Shown here piece after piece: positions 1-9,657 of a stretch of DNA of 64,000 nucleotides. Numbering within the stretch: the stretch's first letter is position 1; each line of letters begins with the position of its first letter. Below the pieces are notes generated by a model. It did no database searches. It saw only the letters and a list, made by a program, of their open reading frames with translations, and had not been told where the DNA came from. Source of the stretch: Sphingopyxis indica. GTDB lineage: Bacteria > Pseudomonadota > Alphaproteobacteria > Sphingomonadales > Sphingomonadaceae. The position numbers were made by a program, and so were the translations under genes. Location: assembly GCF_900188185.1 (NCBI RefSeq), contig NZ_FZPA01000003.1, positions 124,001-188,000 of the forward strand. The letters run 5' to 3'.

Positions 1-601
1 CCCGAACACGATCATCCTGCGGCTGACCAAGGGGGTGTTGATCCACGAATCGCCCAAATTCCCGGTGCCGCGCGTCCTGACCTTCGACAATCACGATCTG
101 CCGATCCCGCTCCCCAAGATCGAGGCGTTCCGCACCCGCGGCGGCGGCGACCGCGAATTGACGATTCCCGAGCTGTTCGTCGTCGGGCGCGACAAGAGCG
201 AACCGCTCGCGACACGGCTCGAAACGCGCGCCAATTTCCATTTCCGCATCGTCGAGGTCGCCTCGATGTTCCTGATCCCGCTGCTCGCGGTCGCGCTCGC
301 GATCCCGCCCAAGCGCTCGACGTCGGCGCTCGGCGTCTTCCTGTCGATCGTCATTCTGGTGACGCAGCACAAGATCAACCAATATGCCGAGGATATGGGC
401 GCGCGCGGCACCGTCGATCCGATCATCGCGCTATGGGTGCCCTTCCTGCTCTTCGCGGCGCTCGCGATCTGGATGTATTACACGCTCGCGCACGTCCCCG
501 GCGGCCAGCCGATCGGCGCGCTCGAGCGCGTCGCCGCCAAGGCGGGGCAGCGCGTCAAGGCGCTGTTCAACGTCTTTGGCCGCAAGCAGAAACCCGCCTG
601 A
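1..601 (+). CDS. lptF: LptF-type lipopolysaccharide export permease (3' part only)
   Basis: The gene runs in from the left edge, so its start is missing; the visible frame covers about 199 residues. Family role: inner-membrane permease subunit of the LptBFGC complex that extracts LPS for transport to the outer membrane. The visible part holds the end of the periplasmic region and then three hydrophobic segments (around FLIPLLAVALAI, GVFLSIVILVT and ALWVPFLLFAAL), the usual YjgP/YjgQ C-terminal layout, followed by a basic tail. Its TGA stop overlaps the ATG of the next permease gene by one base, which supports the lptF-lptG pair. LptF rather than LptG is inferred from gene order. Confidence 0.88.
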   Translation, partial: PNTIILRLTKGVLIHESPKFPVPRVLTFDNHDLPIPLPKIEAFRTRGGGDRELTIPELFVVGRDKSEPLATRLETRANFHFRIVEVASMFLIPLLAVALAIPPKRSTSALGVFLSIVILVTQHKINQYAEDMGARGTVDPIIALWVPFLLFAALAIWMYYTLAHVPGGQPIGALERVAAKAGQRVKALFNVFGRKQKPA

Positions 602-1698
602 TGCACCAGTTCCATTTCTTTCCGTCGCGCACGATGGCGCTCTATATGGGGCGGCTGTTCTTCGTCCGCACCTTCGCCATCCTCTTCGCGCTCGTCGTCA
701 TCCTCCAGACGCTCGACCTGCTCGGCGAAAGCGGCAAGATCCTGGCCGTCGCGGGCAATGGCGACGCCGAGGTGTGGCGCTATGTCGGGCTGCGCGTCCC
801 GCAGATCATCGAGACCTTCCTGCCCTTTTCGGTGCTGCTCGGCACGATTTTGACGCTGATCACGCTCAACCAGAACAGCGAGGTGATCGCGATGAAGGCG
901 GCGGGCATGTCGGCGCACCAGGTGCTGGCGCCGCTGTTCCTCGCCGCGCTGCTCGTCGCGGCGATCAGCTTCGGCTTCAACGAGCGGATCGTCGCGCGCG
1001 CGACCGCGGCGCTCAGCGCGTGGCAAAAGGTCGAATATGCCGAGGTGCCGAAGGACAGCGGGGTCCGCTCGAACATCTGGGTGCGCGAGGGCGACGACCT
1101 GATCAACGCGCAGACGGTCGAGGCCGGCGGACCGGCGATCGTGCTGCGCGGCGTCAAAATCTATGAGCGCACCGGCGGCATCCTGTCGTCGGTCCTGTCG
1201 GCGGACACGGGCCGCGCGGTCGACGGCGGGTGGGAGCTGACGAACGCCAGGCGCTTCCTGCGCCGGTCGGGGACGGTCGAGGAATTGGGCACCATCGTCG
1301 CGGCCAAGGGCGTGCGCCCCGACCAGTTCACCCTCGCACAGGTCGACGGCGACCAGCTGCCCTTCCTGCAACTGAAGAGCGCGATCGCCGATCTCGAGGC
1401 CGCGGGGCGGCCGGTCGATTCGCTGAAGGGCGTGCTCTGGCACAAGATTTCGGGGCCGCTGTCGGCGGTGCTGATGCCGCTGCTCGGCGCGGTCGCAGCG
1501 TTCGGCCTCGCGCGGTCGGGCAAGCTGTTCGTGCGCGCGATCCTGGGAATGGCGCTCGGCTTCGCCTATTTCGTCGCCGACAATTTCGCGCTCGCGATGG
1601 GCGACCTCGGCGCCTATTCGCCCTTCCTAGCCGCGTGGGGGCCGTTCATCCTCTTCGCACTGATCGGCGAGATGATCCTGATCCGCACCGAAGAGTGA
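601..1698 (+). CDS. lptG: LptG, LPS export ABC transporter permease
   Basis: The protein has 365 residues, the normal size for this family. It starts at the ATG that overlaps the lptF stop (TGATG), giving an MHQFHFFPSRTMALYMG start. N-terminal membrane segments (around FAILFALVVIL and FLPFSVLLGTILTL, followed by a LNQNSEVIAMKAAG stretch typical of YjgP/YjgQ permeases) precede a periplasmic beta-rich region at about 110-260. Three C-terminal membrane segments follow (LSAVLMPLLGAVAAF, ILGMALGFAYFVADN, FILFALIGEMILI). With LptF it forms the membrane part of the LPS extractor; lptB and lptC are not in the window. A longer upstream start is possible in the frame but would read through lptF. Confidence 0.93.
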   Translation: MHQFHFFPSRTMALYMGRLFFVRTFAILFALVVILQTLDLLGESGKILAVAGNGDAEVWRYVGLRVPQIIETFLPFSVLLGTILTLITLNQNSEVIAMKAAGMSAHQVLAPLFLAALLVAAISFGFNERIVARATAALSAWQKVEYAEVPKDSGVRSNIWVREGDDLINAQTVEAGGPAIVLRGVKIYERTGGILSSVLSADTGRAVDGGWELTNARRFLRRSGTVEELGTIVAAKGVRPDQFTLAQVDGDQLPFLQLKSAIADLEAAGRPVDSLKGVLWHKISGPLSAVLMPLLGAVAAFGLARSGKLFVRAILGMALGFAYFVADNFALAMGDLGAYSPFLAAWGPFILFALIGEMILIRTEE

Positions 1699-1824
1699 CC
1701 CGTCCGCGGCCGGGCCCGAACGCGTTGCCGTTTTTTTAGGCACCGCCGTTACCGCATTGCCCAAAGACCGGGCAGCGGCGCAACTTCGTGCCAAAAATCT
1801 TGCCGAAAGCTTGCGATTCGCCAA

Positions 1825-1841
1825 TTGGCACGGCTCTTGAT
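1825..1841 (+). promoter_or_regulatory. Sigma-54-like promoter for glnBA
   Basis: TTGGCACGGCTCTTGAT matches the -24 element (TTGGCACG) and has the correct GG-N10 spacing, but the -12 dinucleotide is GA, not GC. It lies about 110 bp before the glnB start. Nitrogen-regulated sigma-54 control of glnB-glnA is known in proteobacteria. The non-consensus -12 lowers confidence. An imperfect palindrome at 1777-1792 could be an NtrC site, but it is weak. Confidence 0.5.
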
Positions 1842-1951
1842 TGATGCAAGATGGCGGGACACCGCACCGACTCGACCGGGGAACCGGACAGGCGCGCCTG
1901 TCCGGCTTTGGCCGCGAGCGACGGTGGCGAGCCCAAAGGGGGATGAGTTAA

Positions 1952-2290
<339 letters not shown>

Positions 2291-2351
2291 ACAACCCAGT
2301 TCAACGCCCCGGGCCGCCCGGGATTTCATCGCAAGAAGGAAGTGTAAGACC

Positions 2352-3764
2352 ATGGCCACCAAGCCGAAGGATATCGTCGCCCGGATCAAGGATAATGACA
2401 TCGAGTGGGTCGATCTGCGTTTCACCGATCCCAAGGGCAAATGGCAGCATCTGACGATGTGCGCCGGCGTCATCGACGAGGACGCACTCGAGGACGGCCT
2501 GATGTTCGACGGCTCGTCGATCGCCGGCTGGAAGGCGATCAACGAGAGCGACATGATCCTGAAGCCCGACCTCGAGGCGGTCTACGACGATCCCTTCTCG
2601 GCCACGCCGATGCTCGTCATCTTCTGCGACATCGTCGAACCCTCGACCGGCGAAGGCTATGCGCGCGACCCGCGCACGACCGCGAAGCGTGCCGAGGCCT
2701 ATCTCGCCTCGACCGGCATCGGCGATACCGTCTATGTCGGTCCCGAAGCCGAATTCTTCATGTTCGACGACGTCCGCTTCGAAACCGGCTACAACAAGTC
2801 GGGCTTCGAGATCGACGACATCGAACTGCCGACCAACACCGGCCGCAGCTATGAGGGCGGCAACCTCGGCCACCGCCCGCGCGCCAAGGGCGGCTATTTC
2901 CCGGTCGCGCCGGTCGACAGCGCGGTCGACATCCGTGCCGAGATGGTCTCGACGATGCTCGAAATGGGCCTGCCCTGCGACAAGCACCACCATGAGGTCG
3001 CCGCGGCGCAGCACGAGCTCGGCCTGACCTTCGGCACGCTCACCGAAACCGCCGACCGCATGCAGATCTACAAATATGTCGTGCATCAGGTCGCGCACGC
3101 CTATGGCAAGACCGCGACCTTCATGCCGAAGCCGATCAAGGACGACAACGGCAGCGGCATGCACACCCACATGTCGATCTGGGAAAAGGGCAAGCCGAGC
3201 TTCGCCGGCAACGGCTATGCCGGGCTTTCGGACATGTGCCTCTATTTCATCGGCGGCGTGATCAAACATGCGAAGGCATTGAACGCCTTCACCAATCCGA
3301 CGACGAACAGCTACAAGCGCCTCGTCCCGGGCTTCGAAGCGCCGGTGCTGCTCGCCTATTCGAGCCGCAACCGTTCGGCTTCGTGCCGCATCCCCTATGG
3401 CGCGGGCGCCAAGGCGAAGCGCGTCGAATTCCGCTTCCCCGACGCGATGGCGAACCCCTATCTCGCCTATGCCGCGCTGCTGATGGCGGGCCTCGACGGC
3501 ATCCAGAACAAGATCCATCCCGGCGACGCGATGGACAAGAATCTCTATGACCTGCCGCCCGAGGAACTCGCCGACGTCCCGACCGTCTGCGGTTCGCTTC
3601 GCGAAGCACTCGACAGCCTGACCGCCGATCACGACTTCCTCCTGAAGGGCGACGTCTTTTCGAAGGATCAGATCGAAGCCTATATCGAGCTCAAGTGGGA
3701 CGAGGTCTATGCCTTTGAGCAGACCCCGAGCCCGGTCGAGTTCGACATGTATTACAGCGCCTGA
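2352..3764 (+). CDS. glnA: Glutamine synthetase type I
   Basis: The 470-residue enzyme condenses glutamate and ammonia with ATP to glutamine in the cytoplasm as a dodecamer. The [10 protein letters not shown] signature is at about 50-60, the catalytic-domain [16 protein letters not shown] motif is at about 257-272, and NRSASCRIP is present. The regulatory adenylylation tyrosine is Y399 in NLYDLPPEE. The length is that of GSI-beta. An AGGAAGTG ribosome-binding stretch precedes the ATG. It follows glnB and is closed by a strong terminator, so glnBA is probably one transcription unit controlled by nitrogen status and, after translation, by GlnE-type adenylylation. Confidence 0.98.
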   Translation: MATKPKDIVARIKDNDIEWVDLRFTDPKGKWQHLTMCAGVIDEDALEDGLMFDGSSIAGWKAINESDMILKPDLEAVYDDPFSATPMLVIFCDIVEPSTGEGYARDPRTTAKRAEAYLASTGIGDTVYVGPEAEFFMFDDVRFETGYNKSGFEIDDIELPTNTGRSYEGGNLGHRPRAKGGYFPVAPVDSAVDIRAEMVSTMLEMGLPCDKHHHEVAAAQHELGLTFGTLTETADRMQIYKYVVHQVAHAYGKTATFMPKPIKDDNGSGMHTHMSIWEKGKPSFAGNGYAGLSDMCLYFIGGVIKHAKALNAFTNPTTNSYKRLVPGFEAPVLLAYSSRNRSASCRIPYGAGAKAKRVEFRFPDAMANPYLAYAALLMAGLDGIQNKIHPGDAMDKNLYDLPPEELADVPTVCGSLREALDSLTADHDFLLKGDVFSKDQIEAYIELKWDEVYAFEQTPSPVEFDMYYSA

Positions 3765-3778
3765 TCGTCACCGATCAG

Positions 3779-3833
3779 CGACGCCAACGGGGCGTCCGGT
3801 CTGGGGGGACCGGACGCCCTTTTTGTTGGCGTC
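3779..3833 (+). terminator. Rho-independent terminator of glnBA
   Basis: An 11-bp perfect stem (GGGCGTCCGGT at 3790-3800 with ACCGGACGCCC at 3809-3819) is followed by TTTTT. An outer inverted repeat, GACGCCAAC at 3779-3787 and GTTGGCGTC at 3825-3833, brackets it. It lies just downstream of the glnA stop. Confidence 0.92.
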
Positions 3834-3941
3834 TTCATTCTGTTCCGCAAGGAAGGATCAAGTCCTAGCGCTCCGTTAACCAGTTTTTAGAACCATTCCC
3901 CCACAGCGGACGCGAAGCATTTTGCTGCGTGGGGAAATCGG

Positions 3942-5468
3942 ATGACAAATAGTGCGAGCCGGCCGACGAGCGTGGACGTCGCGATCATCGGCGCGGGACC
4001 GGCGGGACTGACCGCGGCCTATCTGCTGACCAAAGAGGGCTACCGCGTCACGGTCATCGAAAAGGACCCCGACTATGTCGGCGGGATCAGCCGCACGGTC
4101 GAGCATGAGGGGTTCCGCTTCGATATCGGCGGGCACCGCTTTTTTTCCAAATCGCAGGAAGTGGTCGATCTGTGGAACGAGATATTGCCCGACGATTTCA
4201 TCCAGCGCCCGCGGATGAGCCGCATCTATTATGAGGGCAAATTCTACTCCTATCCGCTGCGCGCGTTCGAGGCGCTGTGGAACCTCGGCCTGTTCCGGTC
4301 GGCGCTGTGCATGGCGAGCTATGCCAAGGCGAAACTTTTCCCGAACAAGGCGGTGCGCAGTTTCGAGGACTGGACGGTGGGTCAGTTCGGGCACAAGCTC
4401 TATTCGATCTTCTTCAAAACCTATACCGAGAAGGTGTGGGGGATGCCGTGCGACGAGATGTCGGCCGACTGGGCGGCGCAGCGCATCAAGGGGCTGAGCC
4501 TCGGCGCCGCGGTGCTCGACGGGCTGAAGCGCAGCCTGGGGCTCAACAAGGCGCCGAACGACGGCATGGCGACCAAGACCTTGCTCGAAACCTTCCGCTA
4601 TCCGCGGCTCGGCCCCGGAATGATGTGGGACGCGGCGGCGGGCAAGGTGATCGCCGGCGGCAACCATGTGCTGATGGGGCACAGCTTCAAGCAGCTGACG
4701 CAGGACCAGACCACGGGACGCTGGCGGCTCACCGCGACCGGACCCGACGGCGATGTCGTGATCGACGCCGCGCATGTCATCAGCTCGGCGCCGATGCGCG
4801 AGCTTGCGGCGCGCATCCATCCGCTGCCCGCTTCGGCGCTCACCGCGGCGCCGAAGCTCAAATATCGCGACTTCCTGACCGTCGCGCTCAAGATCCGCTC
4901 GGAGGATCTGTTCCCCGACAACTGGATCTATATCCACGACAGCAAGGTCAAGGTCGGCCGCGTCCAGAATTTCCGCAGCTGGTCGCCCGAAATGGTGCCC
5001 GATCCCGAGCTTGCCTGCGTCGGCCTCGAATATTTCTGCTTCGAAGGCGACGGGCTGTGGTCGTCGAGCGACGCGGATCTGATCGCGCTCGCGACCGACG
5101 AGATGGCGATCCTGGGCCTGTGCGATCCGGCCGATGTCGTCGGCGGCGCGGTGGTGCGGCAGGAAAAGGCCTATCCGGTCTATGACGATGACTATGCCGC
5201 GCATGTCGCCGCGATGCGCGAGGAACTCGAAGCGCGCTACCCGACGCTGCACATGGTCGGGCGCAACGGAATGCACCGCTACAACAATCAGGATCATGCG
5301 ATGATGACCGCGATGCTGACGGTGCGCAATATCGTCGCGGGCGAACGGATATACGACATCTGGGGCGTCAACGAGGACGCCGAATATCACGAGAGCGGCA
5401 GCGAAGGCGAACGCGCCGCGCTCGCATCGGTGCGCGACGTGCCGCAGCGCGTCGGCAAGGCGGCGTAG
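3942..5468 (+). CDS. NAD(P)-binding FAD-dependent oxidoreductase (amine oxidase / UDP-galactopyranose mutase-like)
   Basis: The 508-residue flavoprotein has an N-terminal dinucleotide-binding motif [17 protein letters not shown] (Gly17, Gly19, Gly22), then the acidic VIEKD end of beta-2 and a GGISRT stretch. The overall pattern ([29 protein letters not shown]-terminal [19 protein letters not shown]) resembles the protoporphyrinogen oxidase / UDP-galactopyranose mutase-like oxidoreductases found in polysaccharide loci. No signal peptide is seen, so it is likely cytoplasmic or membrane-peripheral. It heads a three-gene run with a GtrA protein and a GT-C-like membrane protein, suggesting a redox or mutase step on a nucleotide or lipid-linked sugar. 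The substrate is unknown. Confidence 0.8.
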   Translation: MTNSASRPTSVDVAIIGAGPAGLTAAYLLTKEGYRVTVIEKDPDYVGGISRTVEHEGFRFDIGGHRFFSKSQEVVDLWNEILPDDFIQRPRMSRIYYEGKFYSYPLRAFEALWNLGLFRSALCMASYAKAKLFPNKAVRSFEDWTVGQFGHKLYSIFFKTYTEKVWGMPCDEMSADWAAQRIKGLSLGAAVLDGLKRSLGLNKAPNDGMATKTLLETFRYPRLGPGMMWDAAAGKVIAGGNHVLMGHSFKQLTQDQTTGRWRLTATGPDGDVVIDAAHVISSAPMRELAARIHPLPASALTAAPKLKYRDFLTVALKIRSEDLFPDNWIYIHDSKVKVGRVQNFRSWSPEMVPDPELACVGLEYFCFEGDGLWSSSDADLIALATDEMAILGLCDPADVVGGAVVRQEKAYPVYDDDYAAHVAAMREELEARYPTLHMVGRNGMHRYNNQDHAMMTAMLTVRNIVAGERIYDIWGVNEDAEYHESGSEGERAALASVRDVPQRVGKAA

Positions 5469-5475
5469 GGCCGTA

Positions 5476-5892
5476 ATGCCGCTGCCCCCGTTGCTGCGCC
5501 GGGTCACCGACCTGACCATCTTGCGCTATGTCGGCGCGAGCGCGGTTGCGCTCGGAGGCGATATGGCACTTTTTCTGGTCTTCCTCATGGCGGGCTGGCG
5601 GCCTGCGGCCGCTTCTGCGGCAAGCTATTGCGCGGGGATCGCCATCCACTGGCTGATAAGCTCGCGCATTGTCTTCATCGACGGCGCGCGCACCGCGGGC
5701 TTGCACCGGATGCGTCAGAAGAGCCTGTTCGTCGCGTCGGCCTTGATTGGGCTGGCAATTACCGTGGCCATCGTTGCTGTGGGGGACAGGATAGACGTCG
5801 ATGCGCGCCTGTCGAAGCTGGCGGCAATCGGGATCAGCTTCGTCGCAACCTATTATTTGCGCAAGACGCTCGTTTTCGCGGACGCGCGATGA
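5476..5892 (+). CDS. GtrA family membrane protein
   Basis: The 138-residue protein has four predicted membrane segments, including those around YVGASAVALGGDMALFLVFLMAG, AASAASYCAGIAIHWLISS, SLFVASALIGLAITVAIV and LAAIGISFVATYYLRKTLVF. It closes with the family-typical YYLRKTLVF motif. GtrA proteins are thought to help move polyprenyl-linked sugars across the inner membrane. It starts seven bases after the flavoprotein stop and overlaps the next gene by four bases (ATGA), so co-translation is likely. Codon use looks less GC-biased than in surrounding core genes. Confidence 0.87.
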   Translation: MPLPPLLRRVTDLTILRYVGASAVALGGDMALFLVFLMAGWRPAAASAASYCAGIAIHWLISSRIVFIDGARTAGLHRMRQKSLFVASALIGLAITVAIVAVGDRIDVDARLSKLAAIGISFVATYYLRKTLVFADAR

Positions 5893-7700
5893 CGGAAGCG
5901 GCGCGAAGACCAGCAGCTCTGCCGCCGGGCCTTGGCCGCCTCGCCTTCATGCTATGGCTCGCGGTCGTCGCGGTGAGCCTCTTCGTCTATCGCGAAGGGA
6001 TCGCCGCGCTCGATCTGCGCGACGCCGACGACCTGATGCGGCTCGCCGAGGTCCGGGACCTGATCGCGGGACAGAGCTGGTTCGACGTCACCCAATATCG
6101 AATCAATCCGGCGGGCGGCGGCGGGCCGATGCACTGGTCGCGCTTCATCGACGCGCAGATTGTGGCGCTGACAGCATCGCTGCGCCCTTTCATGTCGCCT
6201 GAGGCGGCCGAGCGTTGGGCGGCGGCCCTATATCCTCTGGTCCTGATTCTGCCGCTCTTCCTGCTCCTCGGGCGGATTTCCGCGCGGCTCGGGGGCCGGG
6301 ACGAGACGATCGCCGCATTGCTCATCGCGGCGGTCGGAGTAAGCTTCCTTCACTATTTCGCACCGCTTCGGATCGACCATCATAATTGGCAGTTGCTGCT
6401 TTCGGTCGCGATGCTGTGGCTCGCGCTTGGTGAACCCGATTTTCGGCGCGGTCTAGCGGCGGCGCTTGTCATCACGGCGCACCTCGAAATATCGCTTGAG
6501 GGCTTTCCCTATCTCACCCTGTTCGGCGCGCTGTTTGCATTCGACTGGCTGCGCGACCCGCGGCAAGCCCCTCGATTGAAGGGCTTCGTTGCTGGACTGT
6601 GCGTCTTTCCTGCATTGTGGCTGCTCGCCTTTCGCGGTCCCGAGGTTCTGGTGAGCGTGCAATGCGACGCCTTTTCAAGGCCCTATATAATCGCCACCAC
6701 CACCACTGCGGTAGTGCTCCTGGCCGGGCTGCTGCTGCCGATGCTTGCCCATTCCTGGCAGCGGCGCGCGTCGGCTCTGGGACTGGCAGGCGTTGCGGGA
6801 ACAGTGGCGTTTGCACTCTCGGGGCCATCCTGCCTTGACGGGCCGTTCGGTGCGCTGGAACCGTTGGTGCGCCATTACTGGTACGACCGGGTTCTGGAAG
6901 GGCAGCCGGTCTGGGCGCAAAAGATCGACTTCGCCGCGCTGTACGTGGCACCGATATTCGTCGGCTTGGGAGCGGCGATCATGGCATGGCGGCGCGCGCG
7001 CGGGACCGGCTGCGCATATGACTGGGACCGCATGCTTTTCGTACTTCTCGGCAGCTCGCTATTGTCGCTTCTCGTGTTCCGCACCGCTGCGACGACGCAC
7101 GCCTATCTGGTGCCCGCCTTCGGCGCTATGGCAACCGGGCTGTGGCGATGGAGCCGGACACGCCGCACGGCGCTCGGTCGCGTCGGCGGCGCCATGCTGG
7201 TACTCGCCGCGCTTCCCGCGTTCGACTCATGGATTGCTGACCGTCTGGCGATAGAGTTCTTTTCCAACCGCGTGGCAACGATCGAGGATCGGGCGGAAGC
7301 GAAAAAAGCGAGCTGTCCCACGATGGCAATGCTCGCGCCGCTTGCCGGCCAGCCCCCCCAGCTGGTCTTCGCGCCGCTGGATATTGGCCCGTCGATCCTG
7401 GTCGGGACTCGGCACAGCGTGCTGGCAACCGGTCATCATCGCAGCCACGTGGAAATGAACCGCGTGATCGACACCTTTCTGTCAGATCCCGCCAAGGCCG
7501 AATTGTCGATACGCAGGAGCGGGGCTGCCTATGTAGCGCTTTGCCTGCGCCTGCCCGAAATCGGCAACTATGTCCGAGCACGACCGCACGGCCTGGCGGC
7601 GCGACTCGCGCGGGGCGAACGCATAGGCTGGCTGGACCTCGACGAGTCCTTGTCGCGGGGCGACCTTCGCGTCTACCGCGTCAGGCCGGCCGGAAGCTGA
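5889..7700 (+). CDS. Polytopic membrane protein, GT-C glycosyltransferase-like
   Basis: The 603-residue protein starts at the ATG that overlaps the GtrA stop. About ten or more hydrophobic segments are visible, beginning at 18-35. Directly after the first segment lies an acidic motif, LRDADDLMRL (D45-A-D47-D48), followed by an RINPAGGGGPMHWSRFID stretch. An acidic motif in the first periplasmic loop is the hallmark of GT-C/STT3/PMT-type enzymes that use polyprenyl-phosphate sugars. With GtrA and the flavoprotein it could glycosylate an envelope polymer. No polyprenyl-phosphate sugar synthase lies nearby. The 3' end overlaps the convergent msrB by 20 bases. The family assignment is inference. 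Confidence 0.68.
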   Translation: MTEAARRPAALPPGLGRLAFMLWLAVVAVSLFVYREGIAALDLRDADDLMRLAEVRDLIAGQSWFDVTQYRINPAGGGGPMHWSRFIDAQIVALTASLRPFMSPEAAERWAAALYPLVLILPLFLLLGRISARLGGRDETIAALLIAAVGVSFLHYFAPLRIDHHNWQLLLSVAMLWLALGEPDFRRGLAAALVITAHLEISLEGFPYLTLFGALFAFDWLRDPRQAPRLKGFVAGLCVFPALWLLAFRGPEVLVSVQCDAFSRPYIIATTTTAVVLLAGLLLPMLAHSWQRRASALGLAGVAGTVAFALSGPSCLDGPFGALEPLVRHYWYDRVLEGQPVWAQKIDFAALYVAPIFVGLGAAIMAWRRARGTGCAYDWDRMLFVLLGSSLLSLLVFRTAATTHAYLVPAFGAMATGLWRWSRTRRTALGRVGGAMLVLAALPAFDSWIADRLAIEFFSNRVATIEDRAEAKKASCPTMAMLAPLAGQPPQLVFAPLDIGPSILVGTRHSVLATGHHRSHVEMNRVIDTFLSDPAKAELSIRRSGAAYVALCLRLPEIGNYVRARPHGLAARLARGERIGWLDLDESLSRGDLRVYRVRPAGS

Positions 7701-8169
7701 GCGCGGCGCCGTTCATGCAATAGCGTTTGCCCGTCGGCTTCGGGCCGTCGTCGAAGACATGCCCCAGATGCCCGCCGCAGCGGCGGCAGTGGACCTCGGT
7801 GCGCGGATAGCCGAGCTCGCGGTCGGTCGCGGTGCCGACCGCATTTTTCAGCGGCGCCCAGAAGCTCGGCCAGCCGGTGCCGCTGTCATATTTGGTCTTG
7901 CTCGAATAGAGCGGCAGCTTGCAGCCTGCGCACAGGAAAATGCCGGCGCGATGCTCGTCGTTCAGGGGGCTGGTAAAGGGCCGCTCGGTCGCCGCCTCGC
8001 GCAGCACGCGAAACTGCATCGGGGTGAGCCGCTTTTTCCATTCGGCCTCGGAAAGCCGCCAGCCGGATTCGGCCTGCGGCCGCCGGCCCGGCTTGGCGAA
8101 CAGCATCGGCGCGCCGATGAGCGCGCCGCCGAGCGCGAGACCGCCGATAAGATGTCGCCGTTCGATCAT
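7681..8169 (-). CDS. msrB: Peptide-methionine (R)-S-oxide reductase, exported form
   Basis: The 162-residue MsrB reduces methionine-R-sulfoxide. Zinc-binding cysteines are C80/C83 (CAGC) and C128/C131 (CRRC), and the catalytic C151 sits in RYCMNGAAL. Conserved SGTGWPSFW and GHLGHVFDDGP are present. The N-terminus ERRHLIGGLALGGALIGAPMLFA contains a twin-arginine-like motif and a hydrophobic stretch, so periplasmic export (possibly by Tat) is likely. It is transcribed convergently with the GT-C-like gene, with 20 bases of 3' overlap. Confidence 0.95.
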   Translation of the reverse strand: MIERRHLIGGLALGGALIGAPMLFAKPGRRPQAESGWRLSEAEWKKRLTPMQFRVLREAATERPFTSPLNDEHRAGIFLCAGCKLPLYSSKTKYDSGTGWPSFWAPLKNAVGTATDRELGYPRTEVHCRRCGGHLGHVFDDGPKPTGKRYCMNGAALSFRPA

Positions 8170-8212
8170 ATCGAATGATACGTGGCGGACGCGGCGGAGG
8201 TTTCAGCCCGCC

Positions 8213-9469
8213 TCAATATTTTTCGAGCTGCACATCCATGTGGCGATAGCCGTGAACGAAGCAGGCGTGAACCCGCTCGGGCTCGCCGAGAACGTTCACG
8301 CGCAGCCGGCGCCGCTGCATCTCAGCGATCAGCGCGGTGAGCTGCAGTTCGGCGACGCGCGCGCCGACGCAGCGGTGGATGCCATAGCCGAACGACAGGT
8401 GCCGCCGCGCATTTTCGCGGTCGACGATGATCCGGTCTCCGTCGGGGAAGATGCTCTCGTCGCGGTTCGCCGAGACATACCAGAGTGCGAGCTTGTCGCG
8501 CTTCCTGATCTGGTGGCCGAAGAGTTCAGTATCCTCGGTCGCGGTGCGCCGCATATGCGCGAGCGGGGTCTGCCAGCGGATGATCTCGTGCATCGCGTTG
8601 ACCGCGAGTTCGGGGTCGTGGTTCGCCTCGAGCTTCGCGCGCTCTTCGGGAAATTGCGACAGGCCATAGGCATAGGCCGACATCGAATTGCGCGTCGTGT
8701 CGTTGCCGCCGACGATGAGGAGGATGAGATTCCCCATGAACTCATTCTCGCTCATATGACTCATCGCGTCGGACTGGAGCATGATCGAGATGAGGTCGTG
8801 CTGCCCCGGATTCCTGGCCTTGCGCGCCCAGAGTTCCTGAAAGGCGCCGCCCATTTCATAGGCGATCGCGAGCCGCGCCTGCCGCTCTTCGAGCGTATTG
8901 AAGCTTTCGATGTCGCCGAGCGCGTCGGACCAGGCGGTGAGCTTGTGGCGTTCTTCCCACGGAAAATCGAAGAGGATCGCGAGCATCTGCGTCGTCAGTT
9001 CGATCGACACCTTCTCGACCCAGTCGAACGTCTCGCCGATCGGCAGCGTGTCGAGCACCGCGGCGGTGCGCGCGATCGTGTCGGCGCGCATCCGCTCGAT
9101 CTCCGACGGGCCGAAGGCGGGCGCGACGGTGCGGCGCTGCGCGGTGTGCTGCGGCGGGTCCATCGCGATGAACATCGGCATCGGGATTTCGCCCTCCTGC
9201 AGATGTTCGACGCCGTCGCCCGCGACGGTGATCCCGCCGACTTCCCACGACGAGGAAAAGATCTTGGGCAGCGCCTCGACATGCTGGATCGGCTTGTAGG
9301 TCGTCAGCGACCAATAGGGACCGAATTTCGAATCCTCGCAATAATGGATCGGCGACTCGGCGCGCAGGCGCGCCATCGGCTCCTGCCAGCGGTCCTCGCT
9401 CCAAAGCTCGGCGCGGGTGACGTCCAAAGGATCGGGATTTTCGGGGGAAACGCGATATTGGGTGGCCAT
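8213..9469 (-). CDS. Cytochrome P450, CYP153-like
   Basis: The 418-residue soluble bacterial P450 is a heme monooxygenase needing ferredoxin and reductase partners, none of which is adjacent. The I-helix motif is GGNDTTRNSMS, the K-helix ExxR is EIIR, and the heme-binding loop FGYGIHRCVGARVAE carries the axial ligand C367. GGNDTTRNSMS and the GEPERVxxxFVHGY tail resemble CYP153 alkane or terpene hydroxylases; the subfamily is my inference. It is a single-gene unit between msrB and a divergent lipoprotein gene. The start at ATG 9469 gives a normal length for the family. Confidence 0.92.
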   Translation of the reverse strand: MATQYRVSPENPDPLDVTRAELWSEDRWQEPMARLRAESPIHYCEDSKFGPYWSLTTYKPIQHVEALPKIFSSSWEVGGITVAGDGVEHLQEGEIPMPMFIAMDPPQHTAQRRTVAPAFGPSEIERMRADTIARTAAVLDTLPIGETFDWVEKVSIELTTQMLAILFDFPWEERHKLTAWSDALGDIESFNTLEERQARLAIAYEMGGAFQELWARKARNPGQHDLISIMLQSDAMSHMSENEFMGNLILLIVGGNDTTRNSMSAYAYGLSQFPEERAKLEANHDPELAVNAMHEIIRWQTPLAHMRRTATEDTELFGHQIRKRDKLALWYVSANRDESIFPDGDRIIVDRENARRHLSFGYGIHRCVGARVAELQLTALIAEMQRRRLRVNVLGEPERVHACFVHGYRHMDVQLEKY

Positions 9470-9657
9470 CGGGGCAGCTCCTCTCGGCAGGGGGCCGTCT
9501 GGCGCGGCCTTGGTCGGTTGCAGAATGCCACTATTTACAGCTTTGTCAACGACGGCCTGGGCGAAGCCGGCACGCCGAAGCGATACCGCGATAAACGCCC
9601 GGGCTTACGCTTTGGTAAGGCATGGGGGCTAGGCAGCTCTGACGAAGGGAAGCTGTC

